Program-made: the position numbers and the translations under genes
From: Methylophaga sp.
GTDB lineage: Bacteria; Pseudomonadota; Gammaproteobacteria; Nitrosococcales; Methylophagaceae
Direction of reading: 5' to 3'
NCBI GenBank assembly: GCA_011053005.1
Contig: DRHW01000037.1
Span: forward strand, 50,611 to 114,610
Length of the DNA: 64,000 nt
Part shown: piece after piece, positions 29,841 to 38,809 of the stretch
Layout: each line of letters begins with the position of its first letter
Numbering within the stretch: the first letter of the stretch is position 1
The notes under the pieces: model-generated
Told to the model about the DNA's origin: nothing
The model's input: the letters and a program-made list of their open reading frames with translations, nothing else
The model's database searches: none

Positions 29841-30746
29841 ATGATAAAACCAAGCACCTATTTTGCCAACGAACTCACTGAGTTATTAAAGCCATTTAAC
29901 GGGCAAGCATTAAAATTAATCATTCATGCTGGCACGCCAAAAACCGGCACCACCAGCATTCAATCTTATCTCGATAAAAAACAAAGCAAACTCAGAAGAA
30001 AAGGCATTCTTTATCCACATAATCATAAAAGTCTAAACAATCCCAATGCCCCTAAACACCAATGGTTTGAAAAAAACCTAGTCACCACTCATGTCGAAAA
30101 TTTTCTAGAAAACCTTAGAAATATCATGTCACAAGTTAAACAAGAGACCCACACCATCATTTTGTCATCTGAAGGTATTTATAATTACTGGTGGGATTTT
30201 CCTGACGAATCAAAAGACATGTTGGCTGAGCTAGCAAAGCATCTCGACGTTGAAATATGGGCATGGTTTCGTGAACCACTCGACTTTATCGAAAACTATT
30301 ACAAACAATGTATTCGCAACCCACAAGTTGAAAATAACCCGTGTTATGGCAAAGACTTATCGTTTGCCGAGATGTTAGACATCAAATGGTTTTCTCAACA
30401 TTTAGACTACCAAGGCTTTATTGATGAATGCCAAATCGTGTTTGGTCAAAACAAGGTTTTAGCTTTTGAATATAAAGGTGATGTCATACAACAAGTCATG
30501 GAAAAACTAGGACTACCGACGACGAGCGTGAATGCATATCCAAGATACAATAAAAGCTTAAACACTGCGTCGATAGCCGTACTTAGAACGCTTAATCAAT
30601 ATGATATTAAAGCGAAAGACAAAGAACGCTTGATGCCTTATTTAAGAGAGATCAATAACATTGTTGAAAACTATGCCGAAGAGACATTGATTGATGTAAT
30701 ATCTAGAGCCAGAGTTTTGAAGATGGCTAATACAATTAAATTCTAA
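29841..30746 (+). CDS. Sulfotransferase-family protein
   Basis: 301-aa protein. The PAPS 5'-phosphosulfate loop IHAGTPKTGTTSIQSYL lies near residues 28-44, and the 3'-phosphate region is plausibly ILSSEGIYNYW and WAWFREPLDF. This is the pattern of bacterial sulfotransferase-like proteins that modify surface polysaccharides or small metabolites. The acceptor is unknown. The gene stands alone between minus-strand cell-wall genes and repeat-containing accessory DNA, and a glycosyltransferase is 1.5 kb away. Confidence 0.75.
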   Translation: MIKPSTYFANELTELLKPFNGQALKLIIHAGTPKTGTTSIQSYLDKKQSKLRRKGILYPHNHKSLNNPNAPKHQWFEKNLVTTHVENFLENLRNIMSQVKQETHTIILSSEGIYNYWWDFPDESKDMLAELAKHLDVEIWAWFREPLDFIENYYKQCIRNPQVENNPCYGKDLSFAEMLDIKWFSQHLDYQGFIDECQIVFGQNKVLAFEYKGDVIQQVMEKLGLPTTSVNAYPRYNKSLNTASIAVLRTLNQYDIKAKDKERLMPYLREINNIVENYAEETLIDVISRARVLKMANTIKF

Positions 30747-30829
30747 CTGTCTTGCCACCACTGATTCATAGTTCAATTGAGTCTGACTCATTGATTTCAT
30801 TTATTTATAAACCACGAGGAATCTTTTCC

Positions 30830-31039
30830 ATGCCGGAAATTAAAAGCATAACAATCGATGAGGTTGATAATTTGGGACTAGACGAACACAACAATCTTTA
30901 TTGGCTTGGTGAGCGCATACATATAAAGAAAAAAATCGAACTCGAAGGCTACTTGAATACTGCGATTATTTTAGGAGGTTTATCAACTTTGGTTGTGGCA
31001 ATAATAGAAGTCTTACGATTTTTTGGCTATGGCAAATAA
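30830..31039 (+). CDS. Small membrane protein, function unknown
   Basis: 69-aa reading frame with ACGAGGA about 10 bases before the ATG. The N-terminal ~45 residues are charged and the C-terminus has one hydrophobic helix (TAIILGGLSTLVVAIIEVL, about 44-62). Similar tail-anchored-like small proteins are common in accessory DNA, but I recognise no family. It lies 83 bases after the sulfotransferase gene. Confidence 0.5.
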   Translation: MPEIKSITIDEVDNLGLDEHNNLYWLGERIHIKKKIELEGYLNTAIILGGLSTLVVAIIEVLRFFGYGK

Positions 31040-31065
31040 ATAATAGAAACAATGCACGAAACAAT

Positions 31066-31125
31066 GAGGTCAGACTTGATTGAAAATGAAATCACATTTG
31101 TTTAAGAAATCAAAGGAGTCTGACC
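31066..31125. repeat. REP-like palindromic element, copy A
   Basis: Starts GAGGTCAGACTTGATT and ends AATCAAAGGAGTCTGACC, so its ends form an inverted repeat around a 25-30 base AT-rich centre. It is related to copies at 31981-32124 and 33152-33197. It lies between the small membrane gene and the 242-aa gene. Confidence 0.6.
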
Positions 31126-31177
31126 ACTTCGATTATAGTTCCACTGAAAATCAAGTTATTAATATTAAGGAAGTACA

Positions 31178-31906
31178 ATGCTTATCGCAGAAGGCATAGT
31201 AGGAAAAGTAGTTTCTTTTATTGTCAATAAATCTATTGACTCGCTAGTATCTATACCTTTTGACAAGCACCGGAAAGCTTGCCGAGCTCTTACAAAGCTT
31301 TATTACTCAGTTCAAGCGCTAGATGATGTTACTGAAAGTTTTATTCAAACACTCAATCATTTTAAACATAGTGGCGATGCAAGCGCCGTAATACATGCTC
31401 TGAACAGCCATTCACATGAAGTCGAACTCACCACAAATAGCTTCATAGATTTGGGAAATGAATTGTATGGTGGATTGGAAATTATTGATCCGGTACTAGC
31501 TGAATGCTGTCATTCTTTATATAGAGGAAAAGGTGATTTTTTGAGTTTTCTTTCAAACTCAATTGAGTGGGATCGATCGCCCGAATCTTCAAGAGTTTTG
31601 CTAAAACGCCCACTCGGTAAAATGCAGGCTGTCGATATGGACTCTATGTATGAGCGAACAAAACTAGCATTGGCATCTGGAGAAAAGCACTATTGGCCAA
31701 GTTCTGCTTTTGATGATTTCTCAAGTGATTTCGAAGAAATTTCAATTGGCTGGGAAGATAACAAAGCAGCCAAAGAATTTGAAAGTATGATTATCCAACA
31801 AAACCAACTCTTAAAAGAAGCAAAGGAAGGGCTCCGAAAATTATTAAAGGAAAATTTCTCTATCGAAGAAATTCTATTTCAGTCAGATGCTCATCCATAC
31901 AGATAA
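31178..31906 (+). CDS. Hypothetical protein
   Basis: 242-aa protein I do not recognise. An N-terminal stretch (residues 3-25, EGIVGKVVSFIVNKSIDSLVS) is mildly hydrophobic and could be an amphipathic or membrane helix. The rest is largely helical and charged, with a Lys/Glu-rich C-terminus (about 205-235) that may be coiled coil. AAGGAAGT lies 6-10 bases before the ATG. The gene is flanked by REP-like repeats A and B, so it may be a mobile cassette gene. No catalytic motif is visible. Confidence 0.6.
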   Translation: MLIAEGIVGKVVSFIVNKSIDSLVSIPFDKHRKACRALTKLYYSVQALDDVTESFIQTLNHFKHSGDASAVIHALNSHSHEVELTTNSFIDLGNELYGGLEIIDPVLAECCHSLYRGKGDFLSFLSNSIEWDRSPESSRVLLKRPLGKMQAVDMDSMYERTKLALASGEKHYWPSSAFDDFSSDFEEISIGWEDNKAAKEFESMIIQQNQLLKEAKEGLRKLLKENFSIEEILFQSDAHPYR

Positions 31907-32190
31907 ATTCTTAACGAGTTCTTCCATAGGACAGCTAATCATCTGTTTCTTTTTAAGGTTGATTTTAACCTAGAACCAACGAGGTAAGACTTAATTAAAG
32001 CATTAGACATAAGGCAAAAAATCAAGGGGTCAGCCAACTTGATTTTTATACGCTAAACACCTCAATGTTTAACAACCGAAAATTTGTAGGGATCGGTCAG
32101 AAACTGACCCTCTTTTGATTTTTTAACTGGCCGTAAGGGATTGATTTTGAAAATCCTCTAGAAAATTCAGGCTTTGATTGACAAGAGCAG
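31907..32190. other. Intergenic region with REP-like element
   Basis: 284 bases between converging genes. It contains element B and a separate GGTCAG-AAA-CTGACC hairpin near 32095-32110. No reading frame of interest was found. Confidence 0.5.
31981..32124. repeat. REP-like palindromic element, copy B
   Basis: Begins GAGGTAAGACTTAATT, similar to copy A. A long imperfect inverted repeat pairs AAAAAATCAAGGGGTCAG (32016-32033) with CTGACCCTC-TTTTGATTTTTT (32104-32124). Its T-rich end may also terminate transcripts from the converging genes on either side. Confidence 0.6.
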
Positions 32191-33075
32191 TTATGAGGAA
32201 AGTTCTGGTAATGAGGTACTTGCATCACCGAATAACTCTTTTTTAACTTGCTTGTATGTACCCGGCATTTGTCCGAAGTCTATTGCTTGATAACCTTCTA
32301 ACGCTAAATCATAGGCCATAATTGTTGCGGTTGGCCCGAGCACTAAGAGTATTAAATACTCCTCTTTATTGTAAGCCCGAACCTTTTGAATAATATTGTC
32401 ATATTCTTCAAATGCATTTTTCGGCGGAGCATATATATAATCTACTGTTTGAACATTATTGAATAACTCCTGCTCAAATGTAAATCGGCTATTTTTACCT
32501 ACCACAAGTACTATCTTTCGATTTTCCCATAGCTGCTTAATAAGACGTACCCGTGCCACCAAATCTGCTTTTGCGTTTTTAGGCAGGTTGCGAAAGACAC
32601 CCATAGAGGGATAAGTACGCTTTTCATCCAGCATATTTAAAACAGGCTGACCTATACGAATTATGAACTTCTGCCAAATACGACCTAAACTTTCAAAGTC
32701 ACGTACAGGATGTATTGCAATTAGAATATTGGAATGGTTACTGTTCAGAACTTCTGCCATGCGATTATTTAATGTGTGATTTACATCTTGGAAGGATTTA
32801 TGCCTTTCCCCTACCATCAATTTAAATTCACCATCCCCAAAACGGCAGATACTACTTCTATTATCAATTAGGTGCTTTATAGTCTCCTCTTCACTCCACA
32901 CGCGAGGATACCGATCGATAAAGCCTTGAATATCATTTTTATAGAGGGCAATGATTTTGTGATCAAACCACTCCCTGCACTGTTCTCGATTTTTTTTACC
33001 TATGCAAAAAATAGATACGACCTGTGAGAGTCTTCTAAGGCTAAAGCGACAAGCTTTTCTAATTTGTGTATTCAA
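32191..33075 (-). CDS. GT-D fold glycosyltransferase (DUF1792-like)
   Basis: 294-aa protein. SICRFGDGEFKLMVG (about residues 74-88) is the GT-D family signature in which the acidic residues bind metal and sugar nucleotide. The central LNMLDEKRTYPSMGVFRNLP and the ILLVLGPTATIMAYDLALEGYQAIDFG block are also found in DUF1792-type glycosyltransferases of polysaccharide and glycoprotein glycan clusters. No signal peptide. No other glycan genes are adjacent, apart from the sulfotransferase about 1.5 kb away. Confidence 0.78.
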   Translation of the reverse strand: MNTQIRKACRFSLRRLSQVVSIFCIGKKNREQCREWFDHKIIALYKNDIQGFIDRYPRVWSEEETIKHLIDNRSSICRFGDGEFKLMVGERHKSFQDVNHTLNNRMAEVLNSNHSNILIAIHPVRDFESLGRIWQKFIIRIGQPVLNMLDEKRTYPSMGVFRNLPKNAKADLVARVRLIKQLWENRKIVLVVGKNSRFTFEQELFNNVQTVDYIYAPPKNAFEEYDNIIQKVRAYNKEEYLILLVLGPTATIMAYDLALEGYQAIDFGQMPGTYKQVKKELFGDASTSLPELSS

Positions 33076-33151
33076 AAAAAATCCGGATGAAAACGTTATT
33101 TAATGTAAGCATGGTAGCGTACATTAAAAAATGTGCAACGGTCCTCGTTCA

Positions 33152-33197
33152 GAAATCAAAAAATCTAGAACCTAAGCAGTCTTACCCCTTTTGATTT
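33152..33197. repeat. REP-like palindromic element, copy C
   Basis: Reverse-complement reads AATCAAAAGGGGTAAGACTG, close to the inner half of copies A and B. It is placed between the glycosyltransferase start and the end of the first TonB-dependent receptor. Confidence 0.45.
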
Positions 33198-33206
33198 ATT
33201 CTTAAG

Positions 33207-35342
33207 TTAGAAATCGTACGCGGCAGTTAAATAAACCCGGCGACGTTCACCGACGAATGATCCATTTGTTTTTGTAAAACCGCTAACAGCATATTCTTTA
33301 TCAAAGAGATTTTTGATGTTTAGTTGGAGTTTCCAATCCTTATATTGAGTTTGCCAAGATGCGTCATAAATAGCATACGGTTTGACCGTTTGACCTTGAC
33401 GATTAATCTGATCACCAACGTAATCTGCTCCGAAAGCAATTGATGAATCTATGCTAGGAAAGTCGTAGCGAGTCCAAAGGCCGAGTTGATTGTATGGTGT
33501 ATTAGCAAAGCGGTCATTGTGCGAGAATTGAATGTCTGCATCGGTAGAATCTTTCACTACTGTATCGTTGTAGGCGTAGCTTAAGTTTGCCACCCAACGA
33601 GACGTAATGTCCGCCATTACATCAATTTCAATACCTTGACTACGAACTTTACCGACTGAAATCAGTAAGTCACTGTCATTTGGATCTGTCTGTAAGATGT
33701 TTTCACGAATAATGCGGTAAGTGGCAATATTGACATTCAGCTTATTTTCTAGCCAATAAGTACGCAAGCCTGCTTCAATTTGATGACTTTCTTCAGGGTC
33801 AAAATAACCTTGACTAGATGACTCTTGGTCAGAAGCGGATTGTGGTACAAATCCTGTCGATATCGATGTATAAGGCTTAATGTGCTGATTAATCTCATAC
33901 GTTGCGCCGATGCGGGTCGAGTAACCTATATCGTTGTAATTGGTTTCTGTGTCGGAGGTTTTATCGGTGTATTTCTCTTCGTAACGATCAACACGAACGC
34001 CGGCAGTTAAGTCCAGCTTGTCAGTGATCGCCCATTGATCTTGTGCAAATATACCAATGCGTTGTAAAACGTTTTCCTCGTCTTTGTAAAGCGGCATTGT
34101 ATAGTCGCTAACGTTGTCTGTGTATTGAGGATTGCTAAGACTTAAATTTGAAACACCTGAACTTGCATTAGAGCGATAGTAAACGAAGTCACTATACAGA
34201 TGATAATAATCTGCACCGACTAAAATAGTGTGGTTGCCTTTTTCTGCAATTAGATTACCTGCGATCATCGCTCCTTTTTTATTTCGTACTTGATCACGAT
34301 ATTGGCGCTTCACTTCATCACTATCTGTTGATGATATACCCGTTACTTCATGATATTTCTGTGTCTCAGTATTCTCAAAGTAACGTAAAGTAATATTGCT
34401 GGTGAGCCATGAATTAAAATCATGATCTAAGCTAGCTTGAAGAACTTGGGCATCTAATTCTTGATAATCTCTAGATGAATTGGAGTTCCATGAGGTATCG
34501 GCTAAAAACTTGCCATCATCGTCAGTGGGAATGCCACGTAATCGAGCGCCAGAAATATGCTGATTAATGTCTGTAAATTGAAGGTTTAAGGTATTGTTAC
34601 TATCGATATCCCAAGCATAACCAAGGTCAATAATCCGGTTTTCTTCTTCGACGTTATTTCGATAAGAATCTTGTCCATCAGAATACACACCAACACGATA
34701 ACGTTGTGATGCCTCTTCATTGACAGGACCTGATGATTCAATGCTCCCGCTTAGGAAATCTTTGTTTCCCGTGCTGAATTTTAACGTGTTTTTTTGCTCA
34801 TACGTCGGCTTTTTAGTCACGTAATTGATGATACCACCAGGTTCACCAGCCCCATATAATGCACCAGCAGGACCTTTTAAAACCTGTACTTGCTCGATAG
34901 TGAAAAGCTGTGGGATAGAAAAACCACTGAAAGGGTCGCCACGCATGCCGTCGTATAAAATTTCATCTTGACTAAAACCACGTAATGTCACGTTAGAGAC
35001 ATTGTTTTGAGACATGCCCGAAATTGAGCGATATAAATCGGTGATCTGTCTCGCACCTTGGTCTTCGATAAGCGCTTCTGTCACGACTTGAATAGATTGT
35101 GGTGTTTTGTCGATTGGCGTTGCTGTTTTTGTGGCTAAAGTAGCTTCGTCTTCTTTGTAATAAGAAAGTGCGCGACCTTCTACCTGAAGTGTTTCAAGCT
35201 CTATATTTGCCCCATCGCTATTTTGCTCGTTTGTGTCATGAAGAGCGTTGTCGTTTGTTATGGTGTTTTCGGCAAGAGTTAAAGTTGAAAAGACAATGGC
35301 TCCTAAAGCTTGCATCATTACTAAGGAAGTTTTTAACGTCAT
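33207..35342 (-). CDS. TonB-dependent siderophore receptor
   Basis: 711-aa outer-membrane receptor. Signal peptide (residues 1-24, ending TLA), TonB-box-like ETLQVEG, a plug domain with TPQSIQVVTEALIEDQGA, DGMRGDPFSGF and VLKGPAGALYGAGEPGGIINYVTK, then a 22-strand barrel ending in YLTAAYDF with terminal Phe. The plug is of the ferric-siderophore group (FhuA/FhuE/FoxA-like). A Fur-box-like site lies 40 bases upstream of the start. The substrate is not deducible. No importer genes adjoin. Confidence 0.92.
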   Translation of the reverse strand: MTLKTSLVMMQALGAIVFSTLTLAENTITNDNALHDTNEQNSDGANIELETLQVEGRALSYYKEDEATLATKTATPIDKTPQSIQVVTEALIEDQGARQITDLYRSISGMSQNNVSNVTLRGFSQDEILYDGMRGDPFSGFSIPQLFTIEQVQVLKGPAGALYGAGEPGGIINYVTKKPTYEQKNTLKFSTGNKDFLSGSIESSGPVNEEASQRYRVGVYSDGQDSYRNNVEEENRIIDLGYAWDIDSNNTLNLQFTDINQHISGARLRGIPTDDDGKFLADTSWNSNSSRDYQELDAQVLQASLDHDFNSWLTSNITLRYFENTETQKYHEVTGISSTDSDEVKRQYRDQVRNKKGAMIAGNLIAEKGNHTILVGADYYHLYSDFVYYRSNASSGVSNLSLSNPQYTDNVSDYTMPLYKDEENVLQRIGIFAQDQWAITDKLDLTAGVRVDRYEEKYTDKTSDTETNYNDIGYSTRIGATYEINQHIKPYTSISTGFVPQSASDQESSSQGYFDPEESHQIEAGLRTYWLENKLNVNIATYRIIRENILQTDPNDSDLLISVGKVRSQGIEIDVMADITSRWVANLSYAYNDTVVKDSTDADIQFSHNDRFANTPYNQLGLWTRYDFPSIDSSIAFGADYVGDQINRQGQTVKPYAIYDASWQTQYKDWKLQLNIKNLFDKEYAVSGFTKTNGSFVGERRRVYLTAAYDF

Positions 35343-35382
35343 CTAGGCCAGCCATATCGAAAAATAAAGCACGTATATTAAT

Positions 35383-35401
35383 GCTTATGAGAATCATTTT
35401 C
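35383..35401. promoter_or_regulatory. Fur-box-like site upstream of the first siderophore receptor
   Basis: The sequence TATGAGAATCATTTTC matches the GATAATGATAATCATTATC consensus at about 13 of 16 aligned positions. It lies 41-59 bases upstream of the receptor start on the minus strand, a normal place for Fe-dependent repression. Confidence 0.65.
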
Positions 35402-35600
35402 AATTAGTATTTATAAAGGTTTAAAACAGTAATTATGCTAATTAGTCTTTCAGATTAACTAGTTGTTTTGGATGGGGAATGGTAAAAGAAAGATTAAATT
35501 ACCCACAATATACGTTAGCGTGCCATCGTACTCATGAAAGTGAATCAATGGCGGTCAGTTTCGACAGGTTTATTAAGCCATTAGACATAAAGGAGTATGG

Positions 35601-36224
35601 ATGCGATACCAAGGAAAGATAACAAACTGGAATGATGGTAAAGGCTACGGATTTGTAGAACCTAATGGTGGCGGCGATAAATCATTTGTCCATATTAAAT
35701 CGTTCGATAGGGCTAATCGAAGACCGGTTAACGGCGATATTATTACTTATGATTTAGTGCAGGAAAAAGATGGTCGATATAAAGCCGCTAAAATTTCGTT
35801 TCCTCGGCGAGTAAGTTTAACGAGTAAGGGTAAACGCAATGATAGGAAGCTTGGCACTCTTTTTACTGTAGGATTTTGGATTTTCTTAGTTGCTGTGACT
35901 TACTTAGGAAAGCTACCTATTCATGTGTTAGCTATTTATATAGTCACAAGCATAATAGCTTTCGTGGCTTACGCTTTAGATAAAAGTGCTGCAAAAAATG
36001 GGCAATGGCGAATACAAGAAAGTACGCTTCATTTATTTGCCATTATTGGCGGTTGGCCTGGTGCGTTTTACGCTCAAAATAAACTGAGGCATAAATCCAG
36101 TAAGTCGGAGTTCAAATCGATGTTCTGGTTCACGGTTTTAATAAACGTTGGTGCCCTTTCCTATTTTTTCACTGAAAGTGGTAGCGATTTCGTTAGATCT
36201 ATCTTGAGTATGCTAAATCTATAA
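35601..36224 (+). CDS. Cold-shock domain fused to DUF1294 membrane protein
   Basis: 207-aa protein. Residues 1-66 form a cold-shock/OB-fold nucleic-acid domain (GKITNWNDGKGYGFVEPN and DKSFVHIKSF are RNP1/RNP2-like). After a linker, helices at about 93-112 and 114-127 lead into DUF1294, with AYALDKSAAKNGQWRIQE, IIGGWPGAFYAQ and FWFTVLINVG. This fusion is widespread in gammaproteobacteria but of unknown role. It lies between the two TonB-dependent receptors and converges with the second. Confidence 0.85.
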   Translation: MRYQGKITNWNDGKGYGFVEPNGGGDKSFVHIKSFDRANRRPVNGDIITYDLVQEKDGRYKAAKISFPRRVSLTSKGKRNDRKLGTLFTVGFWIFLVAVTYLGKLPIHVLAIYIVTSIIAFVAYALDKSAAKNGQWRIQESTLHLFAIIGGWPGAFYAQNKLRHKSSKSEFKSMFWFTVLINVGALSYFFTESGSDFVRSILSMLNL

Positions 36225-36241
36225 TTAATAAAAGTAAACGA

Positions 36242-36275
36242 GGTAAATGTAGTATGTATATACACTACATTTACC
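36242..36275. terminator. Probable bidirectional terminator hairpin
   Basis: Inverted repeat GGTAAATGTAGT / ACTACATTTACC with a 10-base loop, between the convergent cold-shock/DUF1294 gene and the second receptor gene. Neither side has a strong T-run, so efficiency is uncertain. Confidence 0.55.
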
Positions 36276-36317
36276 GCTTAACAATTTATATTTTGCTCTA
36301 TTGAAGACTTAAATTAT

Positions 36318-38456
36318 TTAAAAGTCATACTTCATTGACACCGTTGCACTGCGTGTTGGTGCATAGTAAGACTGTCCATAACCGCCATAAAAACTATTAA
36401 AATACTGTTTATTCAATATATTATCGATATTCAATGTTGTTTTTAATTTTGGTGATAACTGATAACTCGCCATCGCGCCCCAAACAGCATATGCACCCTG
36501 CTTCACTTCGGTGGCGCTGTCTTCAATTTCAGTTTGCCATTTAACATTTGTTCCTATTTTTAGTTTTGGCATGCTTTGTAGTTGATAAGTCGAGGCTAGT
36601 TTAAAACTTTGTTTAGGTAGATATCTTTTTGTGCGTTCTCCATCTGCATCTTCAACTTGTACATAAGTATATCCACCCATTAGTTGAAGCCCTTGAGCTA
36701 CTTCACCGCTTAAGTCTAGCTCTATACCATTACTGGTTACGCCATCTTCAGCTGAATAATAGTTTTGTAAACTTGAAGTAACGCCCGCTATTTCGGCTAC
36801 GTTATTCTGCTGGGTTTGAAAGAGGCTCACTGAAGCCAATGCGCGTTTATCATTCAAATCCATTTTAAGACCGATCTCATAAGTCTGACCGTCAGCAGGA
36901 TCTAATAACTTGTTATTAATATCGGCTTTGCTCTGAGGCTGGAATATTTCAGTGTAGCTAGCATAGGCATTCAAGCTGTCTGTCAACGAATAGACAGCGC
37001 CAAAATAAGGGATCCACTCATTTGCGGCACGTTTTTCATCAATACCATAAGTGGTATCTGCCATCTCATAATCAAGAAACCGTGTACCAATAATAAAATT
37101 CAAATTATCGGTAAAATTTAGTCTTGCAGAAGAATAAACACTACGCTGTGAAGCATCAATAGCACCTTGATCAACATGTTCACCAAACTGCGGCTTAGCG
37201 CGACTACCTGATAATGCTTGATCGAGTGTCACAGCTGATTTAGGTCCAGCTATCCCTGAATAGTCACTATCAGATTTAGCCCACTGGCCCCCAAAAACCA
37301 ATTCGTGCTCACGGCCTGCTAATGTAAAAGGACCCGATGCATACACATCTGCAATATAACTTGTGGTATCAATATCGTATTCACCCGTACTTGCAAATAA
37401 GCCACTGCCTGTTGCTACGTCAGGGTTGCCAGAAATGTAAAATAAGCTACTGCGAGACTGCGTATTAACACGCGATGCTTGTGCGGTAGTTTGCCAGCCG
37501 TTGCTGAAATGAGATTGCAACTCAACGAATGTATCGTTGGTGCGATTAGACCAATATGTCCAATCAGGCGAAGTGCTTGCACTTGCTTTGTAATCTACGG
37601 AGTTACCATTACTATAAGCTAATGGTAGCGATCCCCAGAGCACAGCATTTGGATTATCCATCTGGTAATTATGGCCAACGGTCAATTTAGTGGAATCAGA
37701 CAACTGAAAATCAAGCACCCCATAAAACACCTCGCGATCTTTACTGTACCGATCTAAATACGAATTTTTATCTTCATAAGCGGCTACAAACCGACCTCTT
37801 ACTGTGCCATCTTCATTCAAACTCCCTGAAACATCTGCCTCGCCACGGTAACGATCCCATGATCCTACCGTGCCTTTTACAGAGGCTTGAAAGTCAGTTG
37901 TAGGTCGTTTTCTAATATAATTGACCGTAGCAGCAGGGTTACCAGAACCCGCCATAAGTCCATTGGCACCGCGTAGCACCTCAATCCTGTCATATGAAGC
38001 CGTATCAACATCACCGGAGACTACTGGATAGTCGAAAGAACTCGGAATCGCCAAGCCATCCACTTGAAAGTTGGTCACACTAAAACCACGAGAGGTGTAA
38101 TAAGTACGATCTGTTTCGCTTTGCTCAACATTAACTGCTGGCGTTAAGTTCAATGCATCGTTCAATGTAACCAACTCAAAATCATCCATTTGCTGCCTAG
38201 TCATCACACTTATTGACTGTGGCGTATCCTTGACCGACATATTCAACTTTGTCGAAGCGCGGCTTTCTGAAATTTTATACTCGCCTGTTTCCTCACTAGA
38301 TTGTGGTTGAATAAGAGTAGAGTCTTCGACAACAATGCTAGGCAACTGCACTCCTGCACCGTTTTCAGCTGCATATGACGAAGTTGATACGGCCATTAAT
38401 GCTATTGATATTAAGTGACTTAAGGGCTTTCTTTGTAAAGAATAACGGTTTGCCAT
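36318..38456 (-). CDS. TonB-dependent siderophore receptor (second)
   Basis: 712-aa outer-membrane receptor. Signal peptide ends near SSYA (residue 29), followed by TonB-box-like LPSIVVED, a plug with VKDTPQSISVMTRQQMDDF, VDGLAIPSSFD and VLRGANGLMAGSGNPAATVNYIRK, and a barrel ending SATVSMKYDF. This is the FhuE/FpvA-like ferric-siderophore group. It differs clearly from the receptor at 33-35 kb, so the two probably recognise different siderophores. A Fur-like box lies about 30 bases upstream. Confidence 0.92.
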   Translation of the reverse strand: MANRYSLQRKPLSHLISIALMAVSTSSYAAENGAGVQLPSIVVEDSTLIQPQSSEETGEYKISESRASTKLNMSVKDTPQSISVMTRQQMDDFELVTLNDALNLTPAVNVEQSETDRTYYTSRGFSVTNFQVDGLAIPSSFDYPVVSGDVDTASYDRIEVLRGANGLMAGSGNPAATVNYIRKRPTTDFQASVKGTVGSWDRYRGEADVSGSLNEDGTVRGRFVAAYEDKNSYLDRYSKDREVFYGVLDFQLSDSTKLTVGHNYQMDNPNAVLWGSLPLAYSNGNSVDYKASASTSPDWTYWSNRTNDTFVELQSHFSNGWQTTAQASRVNTQSRSSLFYISGNPDVATGSGLFASTGEYDIDTTSYIADVYASGPFTLAGREHELVFGGQWAKSDSDYSGIAGPKSAVTLDQALSGSRAKPQFGEHVDQGAIDASQRSVYSSARLNFTDNLNFIIGTRFLDYEMADTTYGIDEKRAANEWIPYFGAVYSLTDSLNAYASYTEIFQPQSKADINNKLLDPADGQTYEIGLKMDLNDKRALASVSLFQTQQNNVAEIAGVTSSLQNYYSAEDGVTSNGIELDLSGEVAQGLQLMGGYTYVQVEDADGERTKRYLPKQSFKLASTYQLQSMPKLKIGTNVKWQTEIEDSATEVKQGAYAVWGAMASYQLSPKLKTTLNIDNILNKQYFNSFYGGYGQSYYAPTRSATVSMKYDF

Positions 38457-38482
38457 GCTGCTTAGAACTCCAAAGTAAATCT

Positions 38483-38501
38483 AAATGATATTGATTATTA
38501 T
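38483..38501. promoter_or_regulatory. Fur-box-like site upstream of the second siderophore receptor
   Basis: AATGATATTGATTATTA resembles the AATGATAATCATTATC core of the Fur consensus. It lies 27-45 bases upstream of the receptor start, on the strand-symmetric position expected of a repressor site. Confidence 0.6.
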
Positions 38502-38747
38502 TTAGATCCTAACATAAGCAACATTTTTTTAAAATTTAATTTTAGATATAGCGAATTTTTGTAACAGTTAAATCGAAATAGAATTAAGTTAACGTGGATG
38601 GATAAGCGCTTTAATAAATACCCAGTAATTACTGCGTTACTTATGACCAACCTACAGGCACACTTGAAATGGCTTGAAATAAGAAATAATTATCAAGCTC
38701 ACTCAATACTTTTTAGCCCAGCGAATTAAACATGTACCTAATATTGC

Positions 38748-38790
38748 ACAAGTCAATATTCTTAGTTAGACTTGTCTTATTAACTGTACA
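38748..38790. promoter_or_regulatory. Candidate operator/promoter of the first yefM-yoeB module
   Basis: An inverted repeat ACAAGTC (38748-38754) / GACTTGT (38769-38775) is followed by TGTACA (38785-38790), the core hexamer recognised by YefM in E. coli. TTGCAC with a 17-base spacer to TAGACT could be the promoter. All lie within 65 bases of the antitoxin start. Confidence 0.5.
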
Positions 38791-38809
38791 ACTAATAAAG
38801 GAGAGTACG

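Larger units (their letters stand above)
38457..38809. other. Intergenic region between receptor and toxin-antitoxin genes
   Basis: 353 bases between divergent genes. It contains the Fur-like box near the receptor and, at the right end, the yefM promoter and operator candidates (38748-38790). The middle is AT-rich and shows nothing I can support. Confidence 0.5.

Noticed and set aside
38732..38809. Longer start for the module 1 antitoxin
   Set aside because: The added residues are hydrophobic, unlike the family, and lie in the operator region; a good ribosome site precedes the internal ATG.
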